Source: UBA7359 sp964523895 (lineage in GTDB: Bacteria; Pseudomonadota; Gammaproteobacteria; Eutrophobiales; Eutrophobiaceae). Taken from it: a stretch of DNA of 64,000 nt. The position numbers and the translations under genes were made by a program. Positions 53,218-61,309 of this stretch are shown here, piece by piece. Each line of letters starts with the position of its first letter. Positions within the stretch are counted from its first letter, which is position 1. Location of the stretch: contig CAZGBJ010000001.1 of NCBI GenBank assembly GCA_964523895.1, positions 1-64,000 on the forward strand, given 5' to 3'. The notes under the pieces are model-generated. The model made no database searches and was not told the DNA's origin. It was given only the letters and a program-made list of their open reading frames with translations.

Positions 53218-53581
53218 TTGTTTTACGAACATGCCCAGCTTGTTTTATTGCATCAAGATAAGTCATCCAATTATTCTCATGCTCAATACCCAATTCATAT
53301 AAATAATCCCAGGAATACAAACCCGTTGCATGCTCATCATCAAATATAAGTCGAACCGCATAATTACCGACAGGCTCGATTTCCTTAATATTCACATTTT
53401 CTTTGCCTATTTGTAATACTTCCTGTCCCGGACCATGACCTCTTACATCCGCCGAAGGAGAATACACACGTAAGTATTCACAAGGTAATTCAAATTTTTC
53501 TCCATCATCATATTCAATCTCAAGCAACCGGGATTTTTGATGAAGATTAATTGCTACAGGATATGGTTTATTTTCTGACAT
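53210..53581 (-). CDS. DUF971 (GBBH-like) domain protein
   Basis: 123 residues. PVAINLHQKSRLLEIEYDDGEKFELPCEYLRVYSPSADVRGHG and LYSWDYLYELG are the DUF971 hallmarks, a domain related to the N-terminus of gamma-butyrobetaine hydroxylase. Proposed links of the family to iron-sulfur or metal handling are not visible in this sequence. It sits between hslU and ubiE, a neighbourhood common in gammaproteobacteria. Confidence 0.88.
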   Translation of the reverse strand: MSENKPYPVAINLHQKSRLLEIEYDDGEKFELPCEYLRVYSPSADVRGHGPGQEVLQIGKENVNIKEIEPVGNYAVRLIFDDEHATGLYSWDYLYELGIEHENNWMTYLDAIKQAGHVRKTND

Positions 53582-53667
53582 GATTATTAAACGGTTTTAG
53601 CGCCATTCTACGCTTCGTCTTAAAGAATTTATAGCGCGTTTATTAGGAAGAGAAAGTATGAAATAAT

Positions 53668-53695
53668 CTTCACCTTTCACTTTTAACGTTTCACG
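53668..53695 (-). repeat. Four-unit 7-bp repeat downstream of hslU
   Basis: Read on the minus strand: CGTGAAA, CGTTAAA, AGTGAAA, GGTGAAG, four contiguous heptamers starting within 4 nt of the hslU stop. The unit differs from the nCAGrAr heptads at the four-helix-bundle cassette but has the same period and copy number. Confidence 0.55.
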
Positions 53696-53698
53696 TAT

Positions 53699-55027
53699 TT
53701 AAAGGATATAGCGACTTAGGTCTTCATCTTCGACCAACTCATTCAAATGATCATCAACATACTTCGCATCAATAGATATAGCTTCGCCTTTTTTCTCCGT
53801 TGCTTCGAAAGACAAGGTTTCAAGTAATCGTTCCATGACCGTATGCAAGCGTCGTGCACCGATGTTTTCAGTATTATCATTCACTTGAAAGGCAATTTCA
53901 GCTATTCGTAGAATGCCATCGTCGGTAAACGTGATTTCGACTCCTTCCGTTTCCAGTAATACGGTGTATTGCTCCGTTAACGATGCATCTGGCTCAGTTA
54001 ATATACGCACAAAGTCATCGGCAACTAATGCGCTTAGTTCTACTCGAATTGGTAAACGACCTTGTAGTTCAGGAATAAGATCGGAAGGCTTGGCAAGATG
54101 AAATGCGCCCGATGCAATAAATAAAACATGATCCGTTTTTACCATACCGTATTTAGTTGAAACAGTGCTTCCTTCAACCAGAGGTAATAAATCACGTTGT
54201 ACACCTTCACGAGAAACATCCGGACCGCTAGCTTCGGAACGACGTGTTACCTTATCGAGCTCATCCAGAAAAACAATACCGTGTTGTTCCACGAGTTCAA
54301 TTGCACGCGCTTTAATCTCATCTTCGTTAACCAGTTTCCCCGCTTCTTCTTCGGCAAGTAACTTCAGTGCGTCTTTAACCGGTAGTTTGCGCGTTTGTTT
54401 TTTGCCACTACCCATGTTTTGAAACATACCTTGTAATTGGCTTGTCATTTCTTCCATTCCCGGTGGCGCCATAATTTCCACACCAATATTTGGTGCGCTT
54501 AATTCCGTCTCGACTTCCTTATCATCAAACTTTCCTTCAAGAATCATCTGTCTGAATTTTTCTCGTGTCGTATTAATACTCGACTCATGATCATCTTCAC
54601 CCATCATTCGTGCAGGCGGCAATAATATATCCAGTACTCTTTCCATGGCTGCGTTATCTGCTTGATCACGCACTTTTTCCATCTCGATTTCACGTGTTTG
54701 TTTAATGGCAATATCGGCAAGGTCTCGAATAATAGATTCTACATCACGACCCACATAACCCACTTCAGTAAACTTGGTTGCTTCTATTTTTATGAATGGG
54801 GCTTGTGCTAATTTGGCAAGACGACGAGCTATTTCGGTTTTACCAACGCCTGTAGGACCGATCATTAAAATATTTTTTGGCGTTATTTCGTTACGAATTG
54901 ATTCATCAAGCTGTGCTCGGCGCCAACGATTACGCAAGGCAATAGCGACTGCACGTTTAGCTGAGTCCTGACCAATGATATGTTTATTTAGTTCGGCAAC
55001 AATTGCCTGGGGAGTTAATTCTGTCAT
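53699..55027 (-). CDS. hslU: ATP-dependent protease ATPase subunit HslU
   Basis: 442 residues, the family length. Walker A is GPTGVGKTEIARRLA (near 57), the pore loop is GYVGRDVES (near 90), Walker B is GIVFLDELDKV (near 250), and the arginine-finger region includes LQGRLPIRVEL. The I domain spans about 110-240. The C-terminus ends LSRYIL, which inserts into HslV. The hexamer unfolds substrates for HslV. It follows hslV by 42 nt. Confidence 0.97.
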   Translation of the reverse strand: MTELTPQAIVAELNKHIIGQDSAKRAVAIALRNRWRRAQLDESIRNEITPKNILMIGPTGVGKTEIARRLAKLAQAPFIKIEATKFTEVGYVGRDVESIIRDLADIAIKQTREIEMEKVRDQADNAAMERVLDILLPPARMMGEDDHESSINTTREKFRQMILEGKFDDKEVETELSAPNIGVEIMAPPGMEEMTSQLQGMFQNMGSGKKQTRKLPVKDALKLLAEEEAGKLVNEDEIKARAIELVEQHGIVFLDELDKVTRRSEASGPDVSREGVQRDLLPLVEGSTVSTKYGMVKTDHVLFIASGAFHLAKPSDLIPELQGRLPIRVELSALVADDFVRILTEPDASLTEQYTVLLETEGVEITFTDDGILRIAEIAFQVNDNTENIGARRLHTVMERLLETLSFEATEKKGEAISIDAKYVDDHLNELVEDEDLSRYIL

Positions 55028-55069
55028 GTTCTTCCGTTAATTCTGTTTGTTATTGTTTGAGTAATTTTG

Positions 55070-55603
55070 TCAAAGCTCCTCAATCGTCAGGCTTGTATTC
55101 GTATAAATACAAATATCGGCAGCAATACTCAGACCTTTCTCTACAATTTCGCGTGCACTCAGATCCGTGTTGTCAAATAATGCACTTGCAGCTGATTTTG
55201 CATAATTTCCACCTGAACCAATCGCCATAATGTGGTTTTCTGGTTCAATCACATCACCATTACCAGAAATAATGAGTGAAGTCGTTTTATCGGCAACACA
55301 TAACAGTGCTTCTAAGCGCCGTAACATTCGGTCTGTGCGCCAATCTTTTGCCAACTCAACCGCTGAACGCATTAAATTACCCTGATGTTTTTGCAACTTG
55401 GCTTCAAAACGTTCAAATAAAGTAAATGCATCCGCTGTACCACCAGCAAAACCCGCAATAATTTTGTCATCAAATAAACGTCGCACCTTACGTGCATTAC
55501 CTTTCATTACTGTATCGCCGAGTGATACCTGTCCATCACCACCAATAACGACGTGACCATTACGTCGTACAGATAAAATGGTTGTGCCTCTATATTGTTC
55601 CAA
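55070..55603 (-). CDS. hslV: ATP-dependent protease catalytic subunit HslV
   Basis: 177 residues from TTG 55603 with GGAGAG five nucleotides upstream. The N-terminus MEQYRG precedes TTILSVRRNGHVVIGGDGQVSLG. The catalytic threonine is therefore Thr7 and a six-residue propeptide must be removed, a known variant of HslV. GNARKVRRL and FAGGTADAFTLFERFE are conserved. It lies upstream of hslU with a palindrome and a sigma-32-like promoter in its leader. Confidence 0.96.
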   Translation of the reverse strand: MEQYRGTTILSVRRNGHVVIGGDGQVSLGDTVMKGNARKVRRLFDDKIIAGFAGGTADAFTLFERFEAKLQKHQGNLMRSAVELAKDWRTDRMLRRLEALLCVADKTTSLIISGNGDVIEPENHIMAIGSGGNYAKSAASALFDNTDLSAREIVEKGLSIAADICIYTNTSLTIEEL

Positions 55604-55621
55604 TATTTCTCTCCATTAATT

Positions 55622-55639
55622 TGGAAACTGCAGTTTCCA
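55622..55639 (-). promoter_or_regulatory. Perfect 18-bp palindrome in the hslV leader
   Basis: TGGAAACTGCAGTTTCCA is its own reverse complement and ends 8 nt before the GGAGAG ribosome-binding site of hslV. In mRNA it would form a hairpin in the 5-prime UTR; E. coli hslVU also carries a stem-loop in its leader that affects expression, as I recall. A protein operator is the alternative reading. Confidence 0.6.
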
Positions 55640-55720
55640 TATTCCAGGGATGCGAATTGTACCTGAGCCTAACTACAGACTTAAGTAAAACAAACTGCAA
55701 TTTCCGGGATAATCCAGCAA

Positions 55721-55748
55721 ATATTTGGGCGTTTTTCAAAATCTCAAG
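55721..55748 (-). promoter_or_regulatory. Sigma-32-like heat-shock promoter for hslVU
   Basis: On the minus strand CTTGAG (55748-55743) is followed after 13 nt by CCCAAATAT (55729-55721), close to the RpoH consensus CTTGAA-N13/14-CCCCATnT. It lies about 120 nt upstream of hslV, a classical heat-shock operon, in the gap after xerC. Confidence 0.55.
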
Positions 55749-55785
55749 TGGAAACGGCTTTAAACTCAGACAAAAAGTATCGCTC

Positions 55786-56688
55786 TCAATCAGTTTTCTT
55801 GCGATGAGCACGCGGGTGGGTTTTGTCATATACCTGAGCCAGATGTTGGAAATCCAGATGCGTATAGACCTGTGTCGTACTAATATCTGCATGCCCCAGT
55901 AATTCCTGCACTGCGCGGAGATCACCACTGGATTCCAGAAGATGACTGGCAAACGAGTGCCGTAACATGTGAGGATGCACATGAAGAGGCAAACCTTGTT
56001 TTATCGCCCATTGCTTTAAGCGATCTTGTACTGATCTTGAGCTTATACGTTTTCCTCTATTGCTAATAAATAATGCTTGTTCAGAGTCATTCGTCATAGC
56101 TGTTCGTTTTTTCAGCCAACGCTTAATCGCTTTAATCGCGTGTTGACCAACTGGAACAACGCGTGTTTTTTTACCTTTACCCGTTACTGTTAAAATACGA
56201 TCATTAAAATCAATATCGTTCAAATTCAAACTAATCAGTTCTGCCAGACGTAAACCTGAAGAATAAATTAATTCCAACATTGCTCTGTCTCTTATGGCAA
56301 GCGTATCTTCTTCATTAATTTCAACTAGCTGAACCGTTTGATCGGCATCTAATACTTTCGGAAGTTTTCGAGGAGACTTGGGGGCAATAATACCTTCGGC
56401 TGGATTATTTTTAACCTTTGCTTCTTTCAAAAGGTAGCGGTAAAAAGTTCTTATAGCAGATAAATTTCTTTGTAGTGAACGTCCACCGATCCCCTGTCGA
56501 TGACGTTCTGCGACAAAACCCCTTAGCTGTCGACCATCAAGAGCAGACCATTTATTTATATCGTGTTTATTACAATAATTTTGTAGATGATTAAGATCAC
56601 GTTGATAGGCATTGCATGTGTGTTGAGAAAGATGGTGCAGTGTCTTTATAAAAGACTTGAGTAATAGCGTCTCCGACGACTGCATCAA
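55786..56688 (-). CDS. xerC: Tyrosine recombinase XerC
   Basis: 300 residues. A SAM-like N-terminal DNA-binding domain (about 1-90) precedes the catalytic domain with Arg in YSSGLRLAELI, Lys in VTGKGKKTR, HMLRHSFASHLL (His, Arg), LGHADISTTQVYTHLD (His, Tyr nucleophile). With XerD it resolves chromosome dimers at dif. Its place after dapF and DUF484 matches E. coli dapF-yigA-xerC, so it is the housekeeping recombinase, not an integron integrase. Confidence 0.95.
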   Translation of the reverse strand: MMQSSETLLLKSFIKTLHHLSQHTCNAYQRDLNHLQNYCNKHDINKWSALDGRQLRGFVAERHRQGIGGRSLQRNLSAIRTFYRYLLKEAKVKNNPAEGIIAPKSPRKLPKVLDADQTVQLVEINEEDTLAIRDRAMLELIYSSGLRLAELISLNLNDIDFNDRILTVTGKGKKTRVVPVGQHAIKAIKRWLKKRTAMTNDSEQALFISNRGKRISSRSVQDRLKQWAIKQGLPLHVHPHMLRHSFASHLLESSGDLRAVQELLGHADISTTQVYTHLDFQHLAQVYDKTHPRAHRKKTD

Positions 56689-56694
56689 CTAACT

Positions 56695-57402
56695 TCAGCC
56701 TTGTTCAACCCAGGGTTTCAAAATAAAACTTAACACTTCACCCAGATTTGCAAGCAACTCAACACCCATGCCTGATTGAAAACGTTCAGCATCAAAACTA
56801 CCGATAGACAGTATCCCACCCCAACCATCGCCATGCAAAGGCAACATTACTGATGAAGCGATTTTGTCACCATCATCGCCAAATAAAAAGACTTGTTGCT
56901 GACGTTTCATACGCCCACTCAATGGCATACGTTTATCAATAATACTTCTGAATAAGGATTGCTCTGTTACTTCCTTACCGGCAAATTCATCAGTGGCAAA
57001 ACTATCAACAAAGGAAGGGTTTGCAAATAAACGAACAACGACGCGATCAGCCCTGAAATTTTTCTTCAGGTTTTCATATAAGGTATTAAAAATATCTTTT
57101 GGATCATCCGCATCCATGAGTGTCAAAGCCAATTGATGCATACGACGGGCAAGATCTTCATTTTGTCGTGCTATTTCTATCAACTCATGTAAACGCTTTC
57201 GCGCTTGCTCGTTTTGCTCGCGTAATACAGCGACCTGTCTTTCAACTAATGAAACAGCACTACCATGATCATGCGGGATATTTAATTCAGCCAGAATATC
57301 CGGGTGCTCATTAAAAAAATCCAGATTATCCTTCAAATAATCAGAAACCATATCCTCCGTAACAGTGTTTGCTTCCAGGTTTTCTTCTTCCTGTACACTC
57401 AT
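56695..57402 (-). CDS. DUF484 family protein (YigA-like)
   Basis: 235 residues. The N-terminal VSDYLKDNLDFFNEHPDILAELNIPHDHGSAVSLVERQVAVLREQN is the DUF484 signature with a coiled coil, followed by a GAF-like domain (about 90-230; SVMLPLHGDGWGGILSIGS). Function is unknown. It overlaps dapF by 4 nt and precedes xerC by 6 nt, the conserved order. Confidence 0.92.
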   Translation of the reverse strand: MSVQEEENLEANTVTEDMVSDYLKDNLDFFNEHPDILAELNIPHDHGSAVSLVERQVAVLREQNEQARKRLHELIEIARQNEDLARRMHQLALTLMDADDPKDIFNTLYENLKKNFRADRVVVRLFANPSFVDSFATDEFAGKEVTEQSLFRSIIDKRMPLSGRMKRQQQVFLFGDDGDKIASSVMLPLHGDGWGGILSIGSFDAERFQSGMGVELLANLGEVLSFILKPWVEQG

Positions 57403-58229
57403 AACTCAATTTTCCCCTCAAATACAGTTGTCGTAGGGCCGGCCATTAAAACCGGTTCGCCTTCGCCTGCCCAGTTCAATGTCAAATGTCCACCGCGCAA
57501 TTCTGCGTCTATTGTCCCTTCCAAATACCCTTGCTGGCAAGCAATAACCATCGCTGCGCAAGCGCCACTTCCACAAGCTAGTGTTTCACCGGAACCGCGT
57601 TCATAAACACGCAGTTTGAATGCCTGTCGATTCAATATTTGCATAAAGCCTACATTAACACTCTCAGGAAATAGTTCACTAAGTTGTACAGTCGGCCCAA
57701 TAACATTCACAGGGGCAGTATCGATATCATCGACAATAATAACGGCATGAGGATTTCCCATCGATACCGCGGCAAAAGAAATCTCATCATCACCCAAAAT
57801 AAGATGATATTGCTCTGAATATTCATCCGTTTGCATTGGAATTTTAGCAGGATCGAACTGAGGCACGCCCATATTGACGATAACACATGCATTTTCATCA
57901 AAACGTAAAATCAGCTGACCTGCACCAGTTTCAGCTACGATCTCACTTTTTTTAACAAGGCCTTTCTCTTTTAGATAAACAGCGACGCAACGCGCGCCAT
58001 TTCCACACTGCATCACTTCACCACCATCCGCATTATAAATACGATAACGGACATCGGCGTTGTTATTTTCCGGCGGTTCTAATAGAAGTACCTGATCGCA
58101 GCCAATGCCAAATTGGCGATCGGCAATATGCCTGACTTGCTCACGAGTCAAAGTTAATGATTCTGTGAAGCTATCAAAAACAACAAAATCGTTTCCAATA
58201 CCGTGCATTTTTGTGAATTGGCGTTCCAT
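57399..58229 (-). CDS. dapF: Diaminopimelate epimerase
   Basis: 276 residues. It converts LL- to meso-diaminopimelate for lysine and peptidoglycan. Catalytic cysteines are Cys75 in GGEVMQCGNGARC and a second near 218 in ERGSGETLACGSGACA. The start MERQFTKMHGIGNDFVVFD is canonical. It heads the dapF-DUF484-xerC-hslVU run. The 114-nt gap before it (58230-58343) has a TTTTGCGT/ACGCAAAA hairpin but no U-tract. Confidence 0.97.
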   Translation of the reverse strand: MERQFTKMHGIGNDFVVFDSFTESLTLTREQVRHIADRQFGIGCDQVLLLEPPENNNADVRYRIYNADGGEVMQCGNGARCVAVYLKEKGLVKKSEIVAETGAGQLILRFDENACVIVNMGVPQFDPAKIPMQTDEYSEQYHLILGDDEISFAAVSMGNPHAVIIVDDIDTAPVNVIGPTVQLSELFPESVNVGFMQILNRQAFKLRVYERGSGETLACGSGACAAMVIACQQGYLEGTIDAELRGGHLTLNWAGEGEPVLMAGPTTTVFEGKIEL

Positions 58230-58343
58230 TTGCGTAGATTACAAGCTATCCGGGAGAAGGCAAGGTAGAGAACAAATATTTACTGGTGTCCGGCTTCTAA
58301 TCCGGGATAACTTTTGCGTAGATAACGCAAAAATACAATCAGG

Positions 58344-60038
58344 CTAATCTGACAGCGCACCAACCTGGAATTGATTCGTTATTGAATTTAATTGTTGAGC
58401 AATCTGACTCATTTTTTGTGCGGAAGCCTCGATATCATGGTTACCTTGTAATACTTGATTGACCATGTCGGCAATTAAATCTGTATTGGTTTTCATTTCA
58501 TTTGCCAATTCGGATTGTTCAGAAGAATAGTTCGCATTCGTCTTGTTAAACTCAAAAATATCATGAATTGAGTTTGTAATAACTGCCAATGCATCACCGG
58601 CAACATTTGCTTGATCGACGCCTTTGCTAACTTCATTTTTTTGTTTGGACATGGTATTTGCCGTGTTCTTTACCTTGGTTTGAACATTGTCAATATTCTG
58701 CATAATGTCATTAGCTGATTCCTTGGTTCTGTTTGCAAGACTACGAACTTCATCAGCAACCACAGCAAAACCACGACCAGATTCACCTGCCCTGGCAGCT
58801 TCAATGGCTGCATTTAGAGCCAATAAATTCGTTTGTTCGGTTAATTGATTAATTACCCCGGTAATACCACTCATCTTTTCACAATCATCAACCAGATTTT
58901 CAACATCAACATGTGTTACTTCAATGTATTTTGCGAACGATTCAAACATATGCAAAACCATCTGTATAACTTGTCTACTGCTCATAGACTCACCATCGGC
59001 CTCTTCAGCCAACTTAGAAGCCTGCATAGAATTTTCATATAGACCTTGAGACTTCGCTTGCATCTGTTGCATTACCTGAACCGCCAGATCGGTTTTAATC
59101 TTTTGACTTTCAGAAAGACGATAAGTCTTCTCGATATTGTCAGATAATTCATTTGCACTCTCACCGGATAGTTTTGCTGAATCCTTAAGACGTAATAATA
59201 ATGCTTCATACTTGACAATAAGTGCATTCAATTTAATCACCATACGAATGGTTTGATTTTGGACATTAGATTCAATTGGCCGTATACCAACAAATAAAAC
59301 TGCTACGACTTCTCCATTTTGATCTTCTACCGGAATATATTGTGTTGAATAGTTTTTTCCAAACAATTGTGCCGGTCCATAATATTCACGACCATCTACT
59401 AAAATCTGATAAGCAGGATGAAAAATTCCTAACGATGTTCCAACAACCTTGTCACCCTGAGAATTCTCCAGCGTTGTTGCAACGCGAACAAAATCAGCTT
59501 TTACTTTTAAAAATACGGTAACAACCGCATTTGTTTCCCGGGTAAATTTTTCAAGTAATTCATTGTTACCACAAAGCTGTTCAGAACCTGACCATAATTC
59601 GGGCACAGCTACATTACCGATATTAACTGTCGTACTGTTATTGATATTAAAAACATTATTAAATAAGCCTTGAAACTGCCTGGCAATCTTTTCTACTTCG
59701 ATCCGTTGCTGTTCCTTGTGTTGATAGACATCAGCCTCGGCAATTTCGTCCAGTATTTTTGGTAACGTATATTCATGCTGTAAGTTCCCTTGCTCTATTA
59801 AAGATAAATGATCATGTAACTGATCCAGCGGTTCAATCAGGTAATTTATTAAAAATTTATTAATAACATAGGCAACGGAAACGAGTATTATCCAAATTCC
59901 AATTTGTAAAAGTGGACTTAAGTCATCACTAATCGTGTTATAGAAGATTATCGCTAATATTGATATAAATATGGCTGTGACCGTAGTCACCAGGGCAAAC
60001 TGCCTGCTCATACCCATACTATGAAAACGTTTAAACAT
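58344..60038 (-). CDS. Methyl-accepting chemotaxis protein with an apparently cytoplasmic Cache-like sensor
   Basis: 564 residues. Two TM helices (about 17-36 and 44-66) are separated by only about eight residues, so there is almost no periplasmic domain. A HAMP-like segment (about 67-120) is followed by a single-Cache-type region (about 125-260; FTRETNAVVTVFLKVKADFVRVATTL, YYGPAQLFGKNYSTQYIPV, VVAVLFVGIRP). The signalling domain contains the MCP hairpin tip EAARAGESGRGFAVVADEVRSLA (near 425). No C-terminal CheR-binding pentapeptide is visible (ends QVGALSD). A sigma-28 promoter lies directly upstream. Confidence 0.9.
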   Translation of the reverse strand: MFKRFHSMGMSRQFALVTTVTAIFISILAIIFYNTISDDLSPLLQIGIWIILVSVAYVINKFLINYLIEPLDQLHDHLSLIEQGNLQHEYTLPKILDEIAEADVYQHKEQQRIEVEKIARQFQGLFNNVFNINNSTTVNIGNVAVPELWSGSEQLCGNNELLEKFTRETNAVVTVFLKVKADFVRVATTLENSQGDKVVGTSLGIFHPAYQILVDGREYYGPAQLFGKNYSTQYIPVEDQNGEVVAVLFVGIRPIESNVQNQTIRMVIKLNALIVKYEALLLRLKDSAKLSGESANELSDNIEKTYRLSESQKIKTDLAVQVMQQMQAKSQGLYENSMQASKLAEEADGESMSSRQVIQMVLHMFESFAKYIEVTHVDVENLVDDCEKMSGITGVINQLTEQTNLLALNAAIEAARAGESGRGFAVVADEVRSLANRTKESANDIMQNIDNVQTKVKNTANTMSKQKNEVSKGVDQANVAGDALAVITNSIHDIFEFNKTNANYSSEQSELANEMKTNTDLIADMVNQVLQGNHDIEASAQKMSQIAQQLNSITNQFQVGALSD

Positions 60039-60084
60039 TACTGAACCTCGAGAATATTTAATGGATTTTTACTCTATTCCCGAT

Positions 60085-60111
60085 TTATCGGCAAACAGCG
60101 TCAAATCTTAA
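60085..60111 (-). promoter_or_regulatory. Sigma-28 (FliA) promoter of the chemoreceptor gene
   Basis: On the minus strand TTAAGATT (60111-60104), an 11-nt spacer and GCCGATAA (60092-60085) match the FliA consensus TAAAGTTT-N11-GCCGATAA at 14 of 16 positions, with a perfect -10. It lies about 47 nt before the chemoreceptor start. This implies a class 3 flagellar regulon elsewhere in the genome. Confidence 0.85.
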
Positions 60112-60177
60112 ATAAATCACTCTTTTATTATCATGCTACTGACAACAATGATTCAAAAAAATTATAGCTTTATAAGC

Positions 60178-61275
60178 TTATGATTTATTTACATTAATTT
60201 CCTGGGGAATATGCACAGTAGAAGTTGGGAAAGCGCATTCAGCACCATGTGATTCGACGATCCCTATGACTTGCAATAATACATCCTGTTTAACCTCATG
60301 AAATTTAATCCAGTTGGTCGTTTTAGTGAATGTATAAATAAAGAAATCCAGTGACGACGGCGCAAATTGATTGAAATTAACAATTAGAGTCTGATTCGTA
60401 TCGATATCATCATGTTCTTTCAACATGTTCTTAACATCAGCAATAATATCCTTCATCTTGCTTACATCATCATAACGAATACCTATCGTTTCTTTAATAC
60501 GCCGATTGCTCATGCGAGAAGGGTTCTCGACAGCAATACTGGTGAAAATTGCATTAGGCACATACAAAGGACGTTTTTCGAAAGTCCGTATTGTTGTTAA
60601 ACGCCAACCAATTTTTTCAACCGTTCCTTCTATTTCCTGATCTGGTGATCGTATCCAGTCACCTACGTCAAATGGACGATCCATATAGATCATCAAACCA
60701 CCAAAGAAATTCGCCAAGAGATCTCTTGCTGCAAAACCAATAGCAATACCACCAATACCACCAAAGGCCAAAACACCGGAGACGCTATAACCCAGGGTCT
60801 GCATCGCAACCAATGCACTGGTAATGACCACTGAAATACGAAGTAATTTAGCTATGGCATCTGCTGTAGTTTTATCAAACTCCTCACCTGAAGCATCCTT
60901 CTTACTGATAATATTGCTTTCCGCTCTTGAGATAAAACGAACCAGAAACCAGCTAATGGCAACGATAACGCCTACTTCACGAATCGGTTCTATGGCACCA
61001 AAAATAGCAGCATCGGTTTCGTTTTTAACAATATCTGCAGCAAAAGTGAGACCAAGAATCCAGATAAGAAAGGTTATGGGTTTACGCGCTGCATCAAACA
61101 AGGCATCGTCCCAATAGGTGCGCGTTCGTTGCAATTTATTAGCTACTTTTGAAAGAACTCGCTTTTGCAACCAATTCAGCAAAAGTGTTAAAAAAACAAC
61201 AATGAATACCTGAACTATCCAGGTCTCTTTGCTAAAGAAACCTAATGCTGAATTTATTACTTCTTGAACATCCAT
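60178..61275 (-). CDS. MscS-family mechanosensitive ion channel
   Basis: 365 residues. Four to five TM helices lie in 1-190. The pore helix and beta-domain entry read GIGGIAIGFAARDLLANFFGGLMIYMDRPFDVGDWI (about 170-205), the MscS core signature. A cytoplasmic domain (about 205-355) includes VEKIGWRLTTIRTFEKRPLYVPNA. Likely a small-conductance osmotic safety valve; which MscS subtype cannot be told. Confidence 0.92.
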   Translation of the reverse strand: MDVQEVINSALGFFSKETWIVQVFIVVFLTLLLNWLQKRVLSKVANKLQRTRTYWDDALFDAARKPITFLIWILGLTFAADIVKNETDAAIFGAIEPIREVGVIVAISWFLVRFISRAESNIISKKDASGEEFDKTTADAIAKLLRISVVITSALVAMQTLGYSVSGVLAFGGIGGIAIGFAARDLLANFFGGLMIYMDRPFDVGDWIRSPDQEIEGTVEKIGWRLTTIRTFEKRPLYVPNAIFTSIAVENPSRMSNRRIKETIGIRYDDVSKMKDIIADVKNMLKEHDDIDTNQTLIVNFNQFAPSSLDFFIYTFTKTTNWIKFHEVKQDVLLQVIGIVESHGAECAFPTSTVHIPQEINVNKS

Positions 61276-61309
61276 TAACTTATCCTTTAATAATAGTATT
61301 AGTTAAACT

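Noticed and set aside
55590..55982. 130-codon minus-strand ORF between xerC and hslV
   Set aside because: It overlaps the xerC 3-prime end out of frame and ends within the hslV start; xerC and hslV explain the region.
55786..56688. The XerC gene as an integron integrase for the cassette at 49369-49856
   Set aside because: It has the dapF-DUF484-xerC context and lacks any obvious insertion between the catalytic boxes typical of IntI; it is the dimer-resolution recombinase.
58310..58335. Intrinsic terminator between the chemoreceptor gene and dapF
   Set aside because: The TTTTGCGT/ACGCAAAA hairpin has no following T-tract on either strand and its stem is AT-rich.
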